From NCBI RefSeq assembly GCF_036030735.1, contig NZ_CP107928.1:1736001-1800000 (forward strand): a stretch of 64,000 nt of DNA, given 5' to 3'. The notes below the pieces were generated by a model. That model was not told the origin of the DNA. It saw only the letters and a list, made by a program, of their open reading frames with translations, and made no database searches. Position numbers and translations under genes: made by a program. This DNA is from Streptomyces sp. NBC_00425 (lineage in GTDB: Bacteria; Actinomycetota; Actinomycetes; Streptomycetales; Streptomycetaceae). Below are positions 1-8,421 of this stretch, piece by piece; the stretch's first letter is position 1, and every line of letters starts with the position of its first letter.

Positions 1-456
1 GAAGCCGCCGCTGTGCACGGTGCCGGTGGTCAGATCCAGGATGTGCCACACGATGAACAGGGCGAGGATGATGCCGCCCCAGCGCATGGTGCGGGTGGCG
101 TAGCTCGCCCGTGGCTTTTTGTGCACGTACTTGTCGGGCCGCGCCTTCAGGTCGCGGCGGCTGAGCTGGTACGCGGAGACGGCGTGGGCGACCACCGCGA
201 CGACCAGTGCGACGCGTACGAGCCAGAGCGTCCACTCGTAGTGCATGAACGGTTCGCCGACCGTGCGCAGCCAGTGGGCGTAGTGGTCGAACTCCGCCGG
301 ACCGAAGAAGATCTTGAGGTTGCCGATGACGTGGGCGACCAGGTACAGCAGCATGATCATGCCGCTTACGGCCATCACCGTCTTCTTGCCGACGGAGGAG
401 TCCCACACCGTGCGCGCCATGGACGACCGTCGGTCCGTCCGCGTTGCCAGAGCCAT
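1..456 (-). CDS. Succinate dehydrogenase cytochrome b subunit, partial
   Basis: Membrane anchor of a succinate dehydrogenase/fumarate reductase, which binds haem b and passes electrons from the flavoprotein/iron-sulphur pair to quinone. The first 152 residues are visible and the C-terminus runs off the left edge. The reading shows hydrophobic helices with embedded histidines (VMAVSGMIMLLYLVAHVIGN; a WLVRVALVVAVVAHAVSAYQ helix; a third beginning WGGIILALFIVWHIL), which is the pattern of the b558-type SdhC family; full members are roughly 220-250 residues. An ATG at 456 precedes MALATRTDRRSS; an in-frame ATG 12 codons later is an alternative start. It is divergent from the LysR gene, and the flavoprotein and iron-sulphur genes should follow just outside the window. 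Family assignment is strong; exact start moderate. Confidence 0.85.
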   Translation of the reverse strand, partial: MALATRTDRRSSMARTVWDSSVGKKTVMAVSGMIMLLYLVAHVIGNLKIFFGPAEFDHYAHWLRTVGEPFMHYEWTLWLVRVALVVAVVAHAVSAYQLSRRDLKARPDKYVHKKPRASYATRTMRWGGIILALFIVWHILDLTTGTVHSGGF

Positions 457-516
457 GTCTGCAGACGCTACGGCCGGGCCGCCCGATCGGTCCAAGACAT
501 GGTCCGCCTGGATTCC

Positions 517-531
517 ATAGGCCTCGCCTAT
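517..531. promoter_or_regulatory. LysR-type operator (T-N11-A palindrome)
   Basis: ATAGGC-CTC-GCCTAT is a perfect inverted repeat with 6-bp arms and contains the T-N11-A signature (T518, A530). It lies in the 95-bp gap between the divergent sdh cytochrome b gene and the LysR gene, the usual position for a LysR autoregulatory and activation site. Seen directly; that the adjacent LysR protein binds it is inference. Confidence 0.6.
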
Positions 532-551
532 CGTCAGCGTACGCTGGAGGC

Positions 552-1433
552 ATGCAGTTCCAGCAGCTCCAGTACTTCGTGGCGGTCGCCGAGACCCGGC
601 ACTTCACCCGCGCCGCCGAGCTCGTGCACGTGGCACAGCCGTCGCTGTCGCAGCAGATCAAGGCCCTGGAGCGGGAGTTGGGGGCGGATCTCTTCCTGCG
701 GGCGCGGGGGAACATCACGCTCACCGACGCGGGCGAGGCGCTGCTGCCGCTCGCCCGGCGGATCCTCGCGGACACCGAGACCGCCCGGTACGAGGTGCAG
801 GAGCTGGTGCAGATGCGCGGCGGGCGGGTGCGGCTCGGGGCGACGCCCAGTGTCTGCACGGGCCTGCTGCCGGACGTGCTGCGCGCCTTCCACGACCGCT
901 ATCCGGGCATCCGGCTCCTGATCGAGGAGGGTGGTTCGCACGACCTCGTCCGCGAACTGGCGCGCGGGGCCCTGGACCTCGCCCTGGTCGTCCTGCCGCT
1001 GCCCAGCCCGTCGCCGGCGCTGACCACGGTGGAGCTGCTGCGTGAGGACCTGGTGGTGGTGTCCTCGCCCGAGGCGCCCCAGCCGGGACAGGGGCGCACC
1101 GTGCGGATCGCCGACCTGGAGGGCGAACGTCTGGTCATGTTCCGGCACGGCTACGACCTGCGGGAACTCACGGTGGCCGCATGCCGCGCGGAGGGTTTCG
1201 AACCCGACTTCGCGGTCGAGGGCGGCGAGATGGACGCGGTGCTCGGGTTCGTGCGGGCCGGCCTCGGGGTGGCCGTCGTCCCCCGTATGGTGGCCGCCCG
1301 CTCCGGCCGGGGCCTGCGGGTCACCCCGCTCGCCCGGCCGGGTCTGCACCGCACGATCGCCCTGGCCCACCGCAGTGACGTGGCGCCGCCCCGGGCGGCG
1401 CGTGAGCTGCAGCGCATGCTGCTGGAGCGGTGA
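552..1433 (+). CDS. LysR family transcriptional regulator
   Basis: A 293-residue LysR regulator. Residues 1-60 form the winged helix-turn-helix (MQFQQLQYFVAVAETRHFTR, then AAELVHVAQPSLSQQIKALE), followed by the linker helix and the periplasmic-binding-protein-like effector domain to the C-terminus. The family binds DNA as tetramers and senses small metabolites. I chose the ATG at 552, preceded by GGAGG, because the canonical LysR N-terminus begins there; an upstream in-frame ATG at 444 would add 36 non-conserved residues and cover the operator. It is transcribed away from the succinate dehydrogenase genes, so it probably controls them and itself through the palindrome at 517-531. The effector cannot be read from sequence. 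Confidence 0.9.
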   Translation: MQFQQLQYFVAVAETRHFTRAAELVHVAQPSLSQQIKALERELGADLFLRARGNITLTDAGEALLPLARRILADTETARYEVQELVQMRGGRVRLGATPSVCTGLLPDVLRAFHDRYPGIRLLIEEGGSHDLVRELARGALDLALVVLPLPSPSPALTTVELLREDLVVVSSPEAPQPGQGRTVRIADLEGERLVMFRHGYDLRELTVAACRAEGFEPDFAVEGGEMDAVLGFVRAGLGVAVVPRMVAARSGRGLRVTPLARPGLHRTIALAHRSDVAPPRAARELQRMLLER

Positions 1434-1555
1434 GCCGGGCCGCCCGCGCGGCGCGGCGGGCCGAGCGCCTGGCCGCGCGCCGGGGGCCGCGCGCCGGTGG
1501 CCGTGGTCCCTGCCGCGACCGCCCGCTCCCCCACATGGAGCAGTCGCGCCCGAGG

Positions 1556-3691
1556 TCAGCCCGTCGCGTCCACCAGGGCCAGGTCGTGGAGACGGTCCGG
1601 GGGGCCGGGGCGGGCGTAGTACCACCCCTGGGCCGTGTCGCAGCCGAGTATCCGCAGCTGCTCGGCCTGGGCGCCGGTCTCCACGCCCTCGACGGTGACC
1701 GCGAGGTCGAGACTGTGCGCGAGCGAGACGATCCCCTCGACGATCTTGAGGTCGACGGGGTCCGCGGGGAACTGCTGCATGCCCTGGGTGAAGGAGCGGT
1801 CCAGCTTGAGCACGCTGACCGGGAGCCGGCGCAGGTTGGCGAGGTTGGAGTAGCCCGTGCCGAAATCGTCGAGCGCGATGTCCACGCCCATCTCGGCGAG
1901 CCGGCGCAGCGGTTTGAGCAGGGCGTCGTCGGCGCCGATCAACGCCGACTCCGTCACCTCCAGGCACAGCGCGGCCGGGTCGACGCCCGCGCGCTCCAGG
2001 ATGTCGACGGTGTCCTGCACCAGGCCCGGGTGGGTGAGCTGGCACGGGGACAGGTTGACGTTGATGCGCAGCGGGCCGGTGTCCTGGTGGCTTTCCCGCC
2101 ACTCGCCGGCCTGCCGCACCGACTCCTCCAGCACCCAGCGGCCCAGCGGCACGATCAGCCCGGTGTGCTCGGCGAGCGGGATGAACCGGTCGGGACCCAG
2201 CACCCCGTGCTGCGGATGCCGCCAGCGCACCAGCGCCTCCGCGCCGCGCACGCTGCCGTCGCCGAGGTGGACCAGCGGCTGGTACTCGATGAAGAACTCG
2301 CCGCGTTCGAGGGCCGCCGGGAGCGCCGTGGTCAGGCCGTGCCGGGTGATGGCGCGGGCGTCGGCCTCCGGGTCGGCGACCTCGAAGCGGTTGCCGCCCG
2401 CCGACTTGGCCCGGTACATGGTGATGTCGGCGCTGCGCAGCACCTCCGCCGCGCTGCGCTCCCCGGCCGGCCCTTCGACGATGCCGATGCTGCCGCGCAC
2501 GGTGAGCTCCCGGCCGTCGATGCTCACGGGCGCGATCAGCGCGTTCATGATGCGTGCGGCGAGCTCGTCGACCTCGTGGCGGGTGTCGGGGCCGGTGGTC
2601 AGCGCCACGAACTCGTCGCCGCCGAGGCGGGCGACCATCTCGCCGGGTGCGGTCGCGCAGGACTGCAGCCGGTCCGCGACCTCCACCAGCAGCCGGTCGC
2701 CGGCGGCGTGCCCGAGGCTGTCGTTGATGGTCTTGAAACCGTCGAGGTCGAGGTAGCACAGACCGAACCGGCGGCCCTCGCCGGCCGCCAGCACCTTCTC
2801 CAGCCGTTCGAAGAACAGGGTGCGGTTGGGCAGTCCGGTGAGCGCGTCGTGGGTGGCCTCGTAGCGCAACCGCAGGTTGAGCAGCCGGCGCTCGGTGGTG
2901 TCCTCCATCAGCGCCAGCTGGTACTGCGGGGCCCCGTCCGCGTCCCGCAGCAGCGAGACCGTCAGATTGGTCCACAGGACCGTTCCGTCGGGGCGGCTGA
3001 AAGCCTTCTCCGTGTGGTAGTGCTCCCGTTCGCCGCGGACGAGCTCGTCGTAGAGCCGCCAGGTCTGCGGCGCGTCCTCGGGGTGGGTGAGGTCCTGGAC
3101 CTTGCGGCCCAGCAGCGACTGCTCCGAACCGCCGAACATGCGCAGCAACGCCCCGTTGACCTGGAGGACGTTGCCTTCCAGGTCGGCGATGCTGATCCCT
3201 ATCGCGGCCCCCTCGAAGACCGCGCGGAAGCGGGCCTCGCTGGCGTGCAGGGCCTGCGCGACGACGCCCTGGGCGCGCAACGCGGCCTGGGCGATGGCCT
3301 CCTGCTCGGCGAGGGTGCGCTCGCGCAGCGCCGCCGCGTAGCCGCCCGCCATGGCGTGCTGCAGACGTGAGGCACGGGTGCGCAGGTCCTCCTGGGGGCC
3401 GTCCTCGCCGCAGTAGAGCACCAGATAGGCGTCCACGCAGTCGAGTGTGCGGCTGAGTGCCTCGGGATCGGTGCAGTGCACGTCGACCAGGGCGGCGCCG
3501 ACCGCCCTGGCGGCGTCGGCGTCGAGGGTCCGCTGCAGCAGCGCCTCACGCAACCGCCGCGCCAGCGGCAGGAGTTGCTCTTCGAGTTCGAGGCGGGTCA
3601 GTGACGTCGAGGTCACCGGGTACACGGCCCGGCTCCAGATCGTCACGAACCGCCGCAGTCTGTCCTCCGGCCCGTCCGGCTCCGCACTCAC
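1556..3691 (-). CDS. rmdA: PAS-GGDEF-EAL cyclic-di-GMP enzyme, RmdA-like
   Basis: A 711-residue cytosolic protein without membrane segments. Residues 1-150 are an N-terminal helical region, about 150-270 PAS/PAC, about 275-440 GGDEF (intact ARLGGDEF with G357-F361) and about 450-700 EAL (EALVRW at 485, NVNLSP, LEVTES, DDFGTGYS at 608, EGVE at 668). Both diguanylate cyclase and phosphodiesterase signatures are complete, so it may do both reactions. Domain order and neighbourhood match RmdA of Streptomyces, a c-di-GMP phosphodiesterase affecting aerial development; the gene name rests on that recalled synteny. It follows a methyltransferase gene with a 4-nt ATGA overlap (3688-3691), so the two are translationally coupled. 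It converges on the LysR gene over a 122-bp gap. Confidence 0.85.
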   Translation of the reverse strand: MSAEPDGPEDRLRRFVTIWSRAVYPVTSTSLTRLELEEQLLPLARRLREALLQRTLDADAARAVGAALVDVHCTDPEALSRTLDCVDAYLVLYCGEDGPQEDLRTRASRLQHAMAGGYAAALRERTLAEQEAIAQAALRAQGVVAQALHASEARFRAVFEGAAIGISIADLEGNVLQVNGALLRMFGGSEQSLLGRKVQDLTHPEDAPQTWRLYDELVRGEREHYHTEKAFSRPDGTVLWTNLTVSLLRDADGAPQYQLALMEDTTERRLLNLRLRYEATHDALTGLPNRTLFFERLEKVLAAGEGRRFGLCYLDLDGFKTINDSLGHAAGDRLLVEVADRLQSCATAPGEMVARLGGDEFVALTTGPDTRHEVDELAARIMNALIAPVSIDGRELTVRGSIGIVEGPAGERSAAEVLRSADITMYRAKSAGGNRFEVADPEADARAITRHGLTTALPAALERGEFFIEYQPLVHLGDGSVRGAEALVRWRHPQHGVLGPDRFIPLAEHTGLIVPLGRWVLEESVRQAGEWRESHQDTGPLRINVNLSPCQLTHPGLVQDTVDILERAGVDPAALCLEVTESALIGADDALLKPLRRLAEMGVDIALDDFGTGYSNLANLRRLPVSVLKLDRSFTQGMQQFPADPVDLKIVEGIVSLAHSLDLAVTVEGVETGAQAEQLRILGCDTAQGWYYARPGPPDRLHDLALVDATG

Positions 3692-4500
3692 GCCGTACGC
3701 CCCACGCCGGCGAACCCGGAGAAGGCCCAGGGGTCCTCGTCCTCCGGCGCCGTGTCCGGCCGCCAGTGCGGCATCGGCACCAGTCCCGGCTCCACCATGT
3801 CGTACCCCTCGAAGAACCGCCCGATCTCGTCACGCGAACGCATGACCAGCGGATTGCGAATGTCCTTGTACACGTCGACGGCGCCCTCGGCCCGCTGCGA
3901 CAGCTGCGGGATTCCCTCGTACGAGGCATGCGTGAGCACCAGCAGACTGCCGGGCGCGAGCGCGGCGCCGAGTTCCGCCACCGCCGTGTGCGGGTCGTCG
4001 GCGTCCTCGACGAAGTGGAGCACCGCGACCAGCAGGAGGGCCACCGGCCGCGTCAGGTCGAGCAGTTGCTCCACCTGCGGGCTGGTCAGGATCTCCTGCG
4101 GCTTGCGCAGGTCGGCGGCCACGACGTCGACGCCGTCGCAGTCGGTCAGCACCGCCTGGCTGTGCGCCACGGCCACCGGGTCGTGGTCGACGTAGACCAC
4201 GCGCGCGCCGGGGCTCGCCGCCCGGGCGATCTCGTGCGCGTTGCCGAACGTGGGGATCCCGGAGCCGATGTCGAGGAACTGGGTGACGCCCTCGTCGACC
4301 GCGTACCTCACGGCACGGCGCATGAACGCCCGGTTCGCCTGACTGATCTTGGGCAGTCCGGGGACGAACTCCATGGCCCTGCGGGCCGCTTCCCGGTCCA
4401 CCTCGAAGTTGTGCGATCCGCCCAGGTAGTAGTCGTAGATCCGCGAGACGCTCGGCACCGAGATGTCGATGCTCCGAGGGGCCCAGGCGGGACGCTCCAT
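3688..4500 (-). CDS. SAM-dependent methyltransferase (DUF574/Methyltransf_19)
   Basis: A 270-residue protein of the actinobacterial DUF574 methyltransferase family. The N-terminal family signature SRIYDYYLGGSHNFEVDR is present, followed by a Rossmann-type SAM site (FLDIGSGIPTFGN) and an acidic strand end at VVYVDHDPVAV. No substrate is known for most of the family; some members modify secondary metabolites. It starts with ATG and its stop overlaps the start of the RmdA-like gene by 4 nt, so this methyltransferase is the upstream gene of a two-gene operon. That pairing suggests a shared developmental role, which is inference. Confidence 0.85.
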   Translation of the reverse strand: MERPAWAPRSIDISVPSVSRIYDYYLGGSHNFEVDREAARRAMEFVPGLPKISQANRAFMRRAVRYAVDEGVTQFLDIGSGIPTFGNAHEIARAASPGARVVYVDHDPVAVAHSQAVLTDCDGVDVVAADLRKPQEILTSPQVEQLLDLTRPVALLLVAVLHFVEDADDPHTAVAELGAALAPGSLLVLTHASYEGIPQLSQRAEGAVDVYKDIRNPLVMRSRDEIGRFFEGYDMVEPGLVPMPHWRPDTAPEDEDPWAFSGFAGVGRTA

Positions 4501-4827
4501 CTATCTCTCCAAGGCGTTGGCGATCCGGTGTTCGAGCTGAGGCTACTGATCGCCCGCCAAACGGGCGAGGGGAAACGGAAATTGACCGTCCGTTCCCGGT
4601 CACTGCCTCCGGCACGTGCCGGACCGACGACCCCCGCGGGGCTACGAAAAGTGTCCGGGCCGCTCCGGAGGGTTCCGGAAGCGGCCCGGAGGGCGGCCGA
4701 ATTCTACGCACAGGAGGAGGGGGCCCGACAAGCACAGCGGTCCGCCCCCTCCGTGCGGCGCGGAGGGGGCGGACCAACGGGTCGTGCGCGAGGGACAGCT
4801 GCGGGAACCGGCCCTGGGGAGGCGTTC
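4501..4827. other. Intergenic, two strong hairpins, no gene
   Basis: The 327-bp gap separates two leftward genes. It holds the promoter region of the methyltransferase next to 4501 and two strong hairpins (4655-4689 and 4739-4775). The first has arms CCGGGCCGC-TCCGGA and TCCGGA-A-GCGGCCCGG with one bulge. No coding frame with a plausible start was found. Confidence 0.6.
4739..4775 (-). terminator. Terminator of the repeat lipoprotein gene
   Basis: A perfect 15-bp stem (GGTCCGCCCCCTCCG with its complement) and a 7-nt loop, 53 nt past the lipoprotein stop codon. Very stable; no U-tract, as is common in Streptomyces. Confidence 0.7.
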
Positions 4828-5820
4828 CTACTGCCCCGGCGCTCCGACCAGCTTCCCGTCGGGCGCGACGGCGTACCACGTGCCGCCCACTCCCTGACCG
4901 TTGATGTCGCCGGGGGACTTGTCACCGGAGAAGGTGTAGATCGGCGAGCAGTTGACCGTCTGCTGCTTGACGCCGTCGCCCCGGGTGAAGCTCATCAGGC
5001 CCTTCTTCTGGACGCCCTTGGTGTCGTTCGCCTCGACCGGCGCCACCGCCGGCCACTTCTCCAGGCAGGCGCCGTTGCAGTTCGACACCGGCTTGGGCCA
5101 CGCCTTGTCCTTCAGGAACCGGTAGACGGTCATGCCGTTCTTGTCGACGACGATGTCGCCGAGGTTCGGGTCCTTGCGGACGGACAGCCCGGCCAGGGCT
5201 GCGTCGCCGCCCCCGCCCCCGCTCCCGCCCGCGCCGCCCTTGGCCTTCTTGCCGTCGGGAGCCAGCGCGAACCACTTGTTGCCGACGCCCTGCCCGGTGG
5301 TGTCGCCGGCGTTGGCGTCCTTGGCGTAGTAGTAGGCGGGCCAGCCGCCCACGGTGAGCTGCTTGCTGCCGTCGGAGCGGGTGATCTCGCCGAGCAGCGA
5401 CTTGTCGATGCCGTCGCCGGCGCTCGCGTCGTCGGCGGACACCGGCGGCCAGGCGGTCGCGCAGTCGCCGTCACAGTTCGACTTCGGGGGTTCCGCGGTG
5501 TCCGCGTCGAAGCGGTAGAGGGTCTTGCCGGCGCCGTCGGTGAGGATCTTGCCCAGTTCCGGGTTCGCGGCGACGGCCAGCTCGCCCGTGGAACCGCCCT
5601 GCGCTCCGGTGCCAGAACCGACGCCGCCGGGCGCGGCGCTCGCACTGGCGCCGACCTGGCCGTAACCGCTGCCGACGCCCCCGATGCCACCGGCCGGAGC
5701 CGTGGCCCCGACGTTCTGGCTCGACGCTGACGTGCCGCTTTCGGATCCGCACGCCGTCGTCAGCGCCAGTACGGCCACGGTGCCAGCCGCGAGTGAGGCG
5801 CTCCGCCAGGTGGTCTTCAT
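4828..5820 (-). CDS. Lipoprotein with secreted repeats (Lipoprotein_15 family)
   Basis: A 330-residue exported lipoprotein. It has a short basic N-terminus (MKTTWRSASLAAG), a hydrophobic core and a lipobox ending TTAC, so Cys about 24 should be lipidated on the outer face of the membrane. After a glycine/serine-rich linker come two pairs of the PF03640-type repeat: LYRFDADT..., YYYAKDANAGD, then VYRFLKDK..., YTFSGDKSPGD, each with paired cysteines and the Y-x-F/Y-x-x-D motif. Function of the repeat is unknown. The start at 5820 was chosen because the longer frame (to 5877) lacks a signal peptide; GGGGAG lies upstream. It resembles the lipoprotein that, as I recall, follows rmdA in S. coelicolor. 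Confidence 0.85.
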   Translation of the reverse strand: MKTTWRSASLAAGTVAVLALTTACGSESGTSASSQNVGATAPAGGIGGVGSGYGQVGASASAAPGGVGSGTGAQGGSTGELAVAANPELGKILTDGAGKTLYRFDADTAEPPKSNCDGDCATAWPPVSADDASAGDGIDKSLLGEITRSDGSKQLTVGGWPAYYYAKDANAGDTTGQGVGNKWFALAPDGKKAKGGAGGSGGGGGDAALAGLSVRKDPNLGDIVVDKNGMTVYRFLKDKAWPKPVSNCNGACLEKWPAVAPVEANDTKGVQKKGLMSFTRGDGVKQQTVNCSPIYTFSGDKSPGDINGQGVGGTWYAVAPDGKLVGAPGQ

Positions 5821-6147
5821 CGTCAACAACTCCCCGATCCTCCCAAGGTGTTGCGGCGCCCTGCTGCGCCACCGCACGACACTGGGTACGCACGCGGAGG
5901 TCCGTTGTGTTCAACCGCGGCACAAATTTCTTTCCACGACCCGTGACGCGGTCCGTCCCGGGCCGCTCACGACGGCCCCGGACCGGACGCCCCACCTGCC
6001 CGCAACGCGGCGATCGCACTGCCGGTCGCACAGACGGACGACGGCCCGCATAAGCGAACGCACCAGCCGGCAAACCCGAGGAGCCGTTCTTCCCCCGTTC
6101 GGGGCAATCCCCGCCGGGCGAGGACTCCGGCCGCCGCGCGAAGCCCC
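5821..6147. other. Divergent intergenic region
   Basis: 327 bp between the leftward lipoprotein and the rightward proline-rich protein. It must contain both promoters; a less GC-rich patch lies at about 5905-5940. No RNA gene or convincing ORF was recognised. Confidence 0.5.
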
Positions 6148-6768
6148 ATGATCTTCGTCGTGCATGGACCCGAACCGACCCGATCCGCCCTCGTCACACG
6201 AGGTCTGGCCCTGGTGACCGCGGTCTGGATCCTCGCGGCCGTCCCGGCCGGACTGGCGACGGCCGACGCGTGCGCGTACGCCTCGACCGGCCCGGACGGC
6301 ACCGACGCGGTGGCCGTCGCGGGGAGTTACGGGTGGGAGGGCTCCCCGGTGTGCCCACAGCCCACCCCGCCGCCCGAACCACCGAAACCGCCGAAGCCGC
6401 AACCGCCCGAACCGACGCCGACCCCCACCCCCACGCCGACCCCGCCCCCGAAGCCGACCCCGAAGCCGCCGCCCCCGGCGCCCCGGCCGCCGGCGCCGAA
6501 GCCGCGCCCGAAACCAGCGGCGCCCGCGCCGCCGCGCCGCGCCGCGCCGCTTCCACGGCCGGCTCCCACACCCCCGCCGGCGCCCGCGCCCGCCCGCACC
6601 CCCGAGCCGGCGCCCGCCCCGCGCCCCTCGGCGGCTCCGGTGACCTACCCGGCCTACCACGCGACAGCGCGTCAGCGGCCCTCCCGCGGGGGCCAGTCGC
6701 CGGTCACCTACGTCCTGCTCGTCACCGTGCCCGCGCTGATCGCCGTCGCCGCGCTGCGACCGCGCTGA
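6148..6768 (+). CDS. Proline-rich membrane-anchored protein
   Basis: A 206-residue protein of unknown function. It has an N-terminal hydrophobic segment (LALVTAVWILAAVPAGLATA) that looks like a signal peptide, a region with two cysteines (about 40-70), an extended Pro/Thr/Lys/Ala-rich stretch of about 100 residues (repeated PxPxP), and a C-terminal hydrophobic helix ending ALRPR. This architecture suggests a wall-spanning stalk tethered at one or both ends. No sortase LPXTG-type motif is visible. It is followed after 23 nt by the DUF4239 gene, so the two are probably co-transcribed. It could be partly over-predicted because proline-rich frames arise easily in this base composition, but the ends are coherent. 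Confidence 0.65.
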   Translation: MIFVVHGPEPTRSALVTRGLALVTAVWILAAVPAGLATADACAYASTGPDGTDAVAVAGSYGWEGSPVCPQPTPPPEPPKPPKPQPPEPTPTPTPTPTPPPKPTPKPPPPAPRPPAPKPRPKPAAPAPPRRAAPLPRPAPTPPPAPAPARTPEPAPAPRPSAAPVTYPAYHATARQRPSRGGQSPVTYVLLVTVPALIAVAALRPR

Positions 6769-6791
6769 ATGCCCGATCCTGGAGGCTTTCC

Positions 6792-7556
6792 TTGCCGGAA
6801 TGGCTTGTTCTCACCCTCGCGATGCTCGCCGCCTGCGCGGTGGTGGTCGTCATCACCCTCGTACGGCACCGCAGGGCTCCGGAGGACGAGGACCCCTCGG
6901 ATACCCCGGACGTCATCGAGTACATGACGATGTGGATCGGCGTGGTGTACGCCATCGTCCTCGGTCTGGCGATCGCCGGCGTCTGGGAGGCGCGCAGCGT
7001 CGCCCAGGACCACGTGCAGGCCGAGGCGCAGGCGCTGCACGAGATCTCCGAGCGGGTGCGCGTCTACCCGGCCGACGTACGTGACCGCATTCGAGCGGAT
7101 GTCAACGCCTATGTCGGACACGTCGTCACCACGGAGTGGAAGGAGATGGCCGACGGCGGCGAGGTGAGCCGGCGCGGCGACGAGCTCCTCCACCAGGTCC
7201 GGGTGGACGTCACGGACCACCGGCCGGCCGACGACTTCCAGGCGCAGGCCTACCAGCCGCTGCTCGACCAGCTGGCCGCGGCCGACCAGGCGCGCAACGC
7301 CCGCGCCGAGTCGACGGGGGCGACCATGCCCGGCGTCGTGTGGTTCGGACTGCTGGCGGGGGCCGTCATCACCATCGGCATGGTGTTCGCGCTGCAGATC
7401 CGGCGCACCACCCGCGAACTGGTCCTGGCCGGGCTGTTCTCCGCGCTCATCGCCTTCCTGCTCTTCCTCATCTGGGACTTCGACGCGCCGTACAGCCGCG
7501 GTGTCACCGCGTCGGCGGAACCGTTCCTGCGCCTGTTCCCGGGAATCGGGAGCTGA
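6792..7556 (+). CDS. DUF4239 (bestrophin-like) membrane protein
   Basis: A 254-residue membrane protein. There is a TM helix at residues 4-24 (LVLTLAMLAACAVVVVITLV), a second at about 50-70 (MTMWIGVVYAIVLGLAIAGV), a soluble helical domain (about 75-180) and two C-terminal helices. This is the layout of the DUF4239/bestrophin-like family, possibly channel-like, function unproven. I chose the TTG at 6792 because GGAGG lies 7 nt upstream and the family N-terminus begins there; the longer frame back to 6270 is a shadow of the proline-rich gene. It lies 23 nt after that gene and is followed by a strong terminator. Confidence 0.8.
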   Translation: MPEWLVLTLAMLAACAVVVVITLVRHRRAPEDEDPSDTPDVIEYMTMWIGVVYAIVLGLAIAGVWEARSVAQDHVQAEAQALHEISERVRVYPADVRDRIRADVNAYVGHVVTTEWKEMADGGEVSRRGDELLHQVRVDVTDHRPADDFQAQAYQPLLDQLAAADQARNARAESTGATMPGVVWFGLLAGAVITIGMVFALQIRRTTRELVLAGLFSALIAFLLFLIWDFDAPYSRGVTASAEPFLRLFPGIGS

Positions 7557-7609
7557 GGCCCTCGGGGCTGACACCCGCCCACCCCCACGTCCACGCCCAC
7601 GTCCACGCG

Positions 7610-7645
7610 CCGGGGGACGGCCGCCACGCCGCCGCCGTCCCCCGG
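7610..7645 (+). terminator. Terminator after DUF4239 gene
   Basis: Perfect 12-bp stem CCGGGGGACGGC / GCCGTCCCCCGG with a 12-nt loop, 54 nt after the stop codon. Confidence 0.65.
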
Positions 7646-7808
7646 GTGCAGGAACGGCTTCCCCCGTGCGGCCCACACCCGTGCCCCATTCGCACGACAG
7701 CGATCGCGGGAGCGCACACACGTTCCTAGCGTTTCGGTCATCGAGGAGCATTGCCGGAGAAAGCGGAACAGGTCCGCAAGCTGCTCCTCGAAGACCGGAG
7801 GATCCACC

Positions 7809-8342
7809 ATGCGCGCGATACGCGTCGCTTCGGCCGCTCTGCTGGGCGTCACCGCCCTGACCTGCTTCGCACCGGCCGCCGTCGCGAGCGACGGCGACGA
7901 CGACCACTACGTCATGTCCAACGGCTACCGGGTGCTGCCCTCGACGGTCGCCGCTGGCGGCGAGGTCGTCCTCCAGGTCGACCGCGTCACCAGCGGCTGC
8001 CGGAGTTCCGTGACCGTCACGTCGGGGGTGTTCGACACCGTCGACATCCCGAAGCGCTCCACCTCGGCGGTGGCACGGGTCGACCGGGACGCCGAGCCGG
8101 GCGCCTCGTACCGGGTGACGTTCAGCTGCGGGGGCGTGAGCGCCGTCAAGGAGCTGACGATCGCCGCCGTCCGCCCGGATCCCGTGCGCCCTCAGCCACC
8201 CCGGGGTGTGCACGCCGGCGAGGGCGGCAGTTTCGCCGGGTTCGACCTCCAGGAGATCGGGCTGGGCGCGGCGCTCGTCGCGGGTTCCGTCGGGGCCGCC
8301 TACCGCGTCGCGCGGCGTCGCACAGGTGAGGACGGCGGCTGA
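7809..8342 (+). CDS. Exported protein with C-terminal anchor
   Basis: A 177-residue protein with a typical Sec signal peptide (RVASAALLGVTALTCFAPAA, cleavage near AVA-SDG), a beta-rich Ig-like domain with cysteines at about 64 and 107, a Pro/Gly linker and a C-terminal hydrophobic helix (IGLGAALVAGSVGAAYRVA) ending in RRR. It therefore stays anchored with the domain outside. Function unknown. It is convergent to a protein of the same layout at 8422-8928 and next to a class F sortase; a sortase substrate role is possible, although no LPXTG-like motif is seen. An upstream TAGCGT box at 7727-7732 may be its -10 element. Confidence 0.75.
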   Translation: MRAIRVASAALLGVTALTCFAPAAVASDGDDDHYVMSNGYRVLPSTVAAGGEVVLQVDRVTSGCRSSVTVTSGVFDTVDIPKRSTSAVARVDRDAEPGASYRVTFSCGGVSAVKELTIAAVRPDPVRPQPPRGVHAGEGGSFAGFDLQEIGLGAALVAGSVGAAYRVARRRTGEDGG

Positions 8343-8362
8343 CGGCCCGCCGCGCACGGGGC

Positions 8363-8396
8363 TTCGCCCCGGATCCCAGCAGGTCCGGGGCGAAGT
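8363..8396. terminator. Bidirectional terminator
   Basis: Perfect 12-bp stem CTTCGCCCCGGA / TCCGGGGCGAAG with a 10-nt loop, placed exactly between two convergent exported-protein genes. Confidence 0.75.
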
Positions 8397-8421
8397 CCTG
8401 GGTGACGCGCGGTGGCGGACG

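Noticed and set aside
1471..1500. Direct repeat of ggccgcgcgccgg between LysR and rmdA
   Set aside because: Short GC-only words repeat often at this base composition; no terminator-quality stem could be drawn with confidence.
534..2975. An 813-codon minus-strand frame covering LysR and part of rmdA
   Set aside because: Composition is shadow-like (Arg/Pro/Gly runs) and it overlaps two well-supported genes in other frames.
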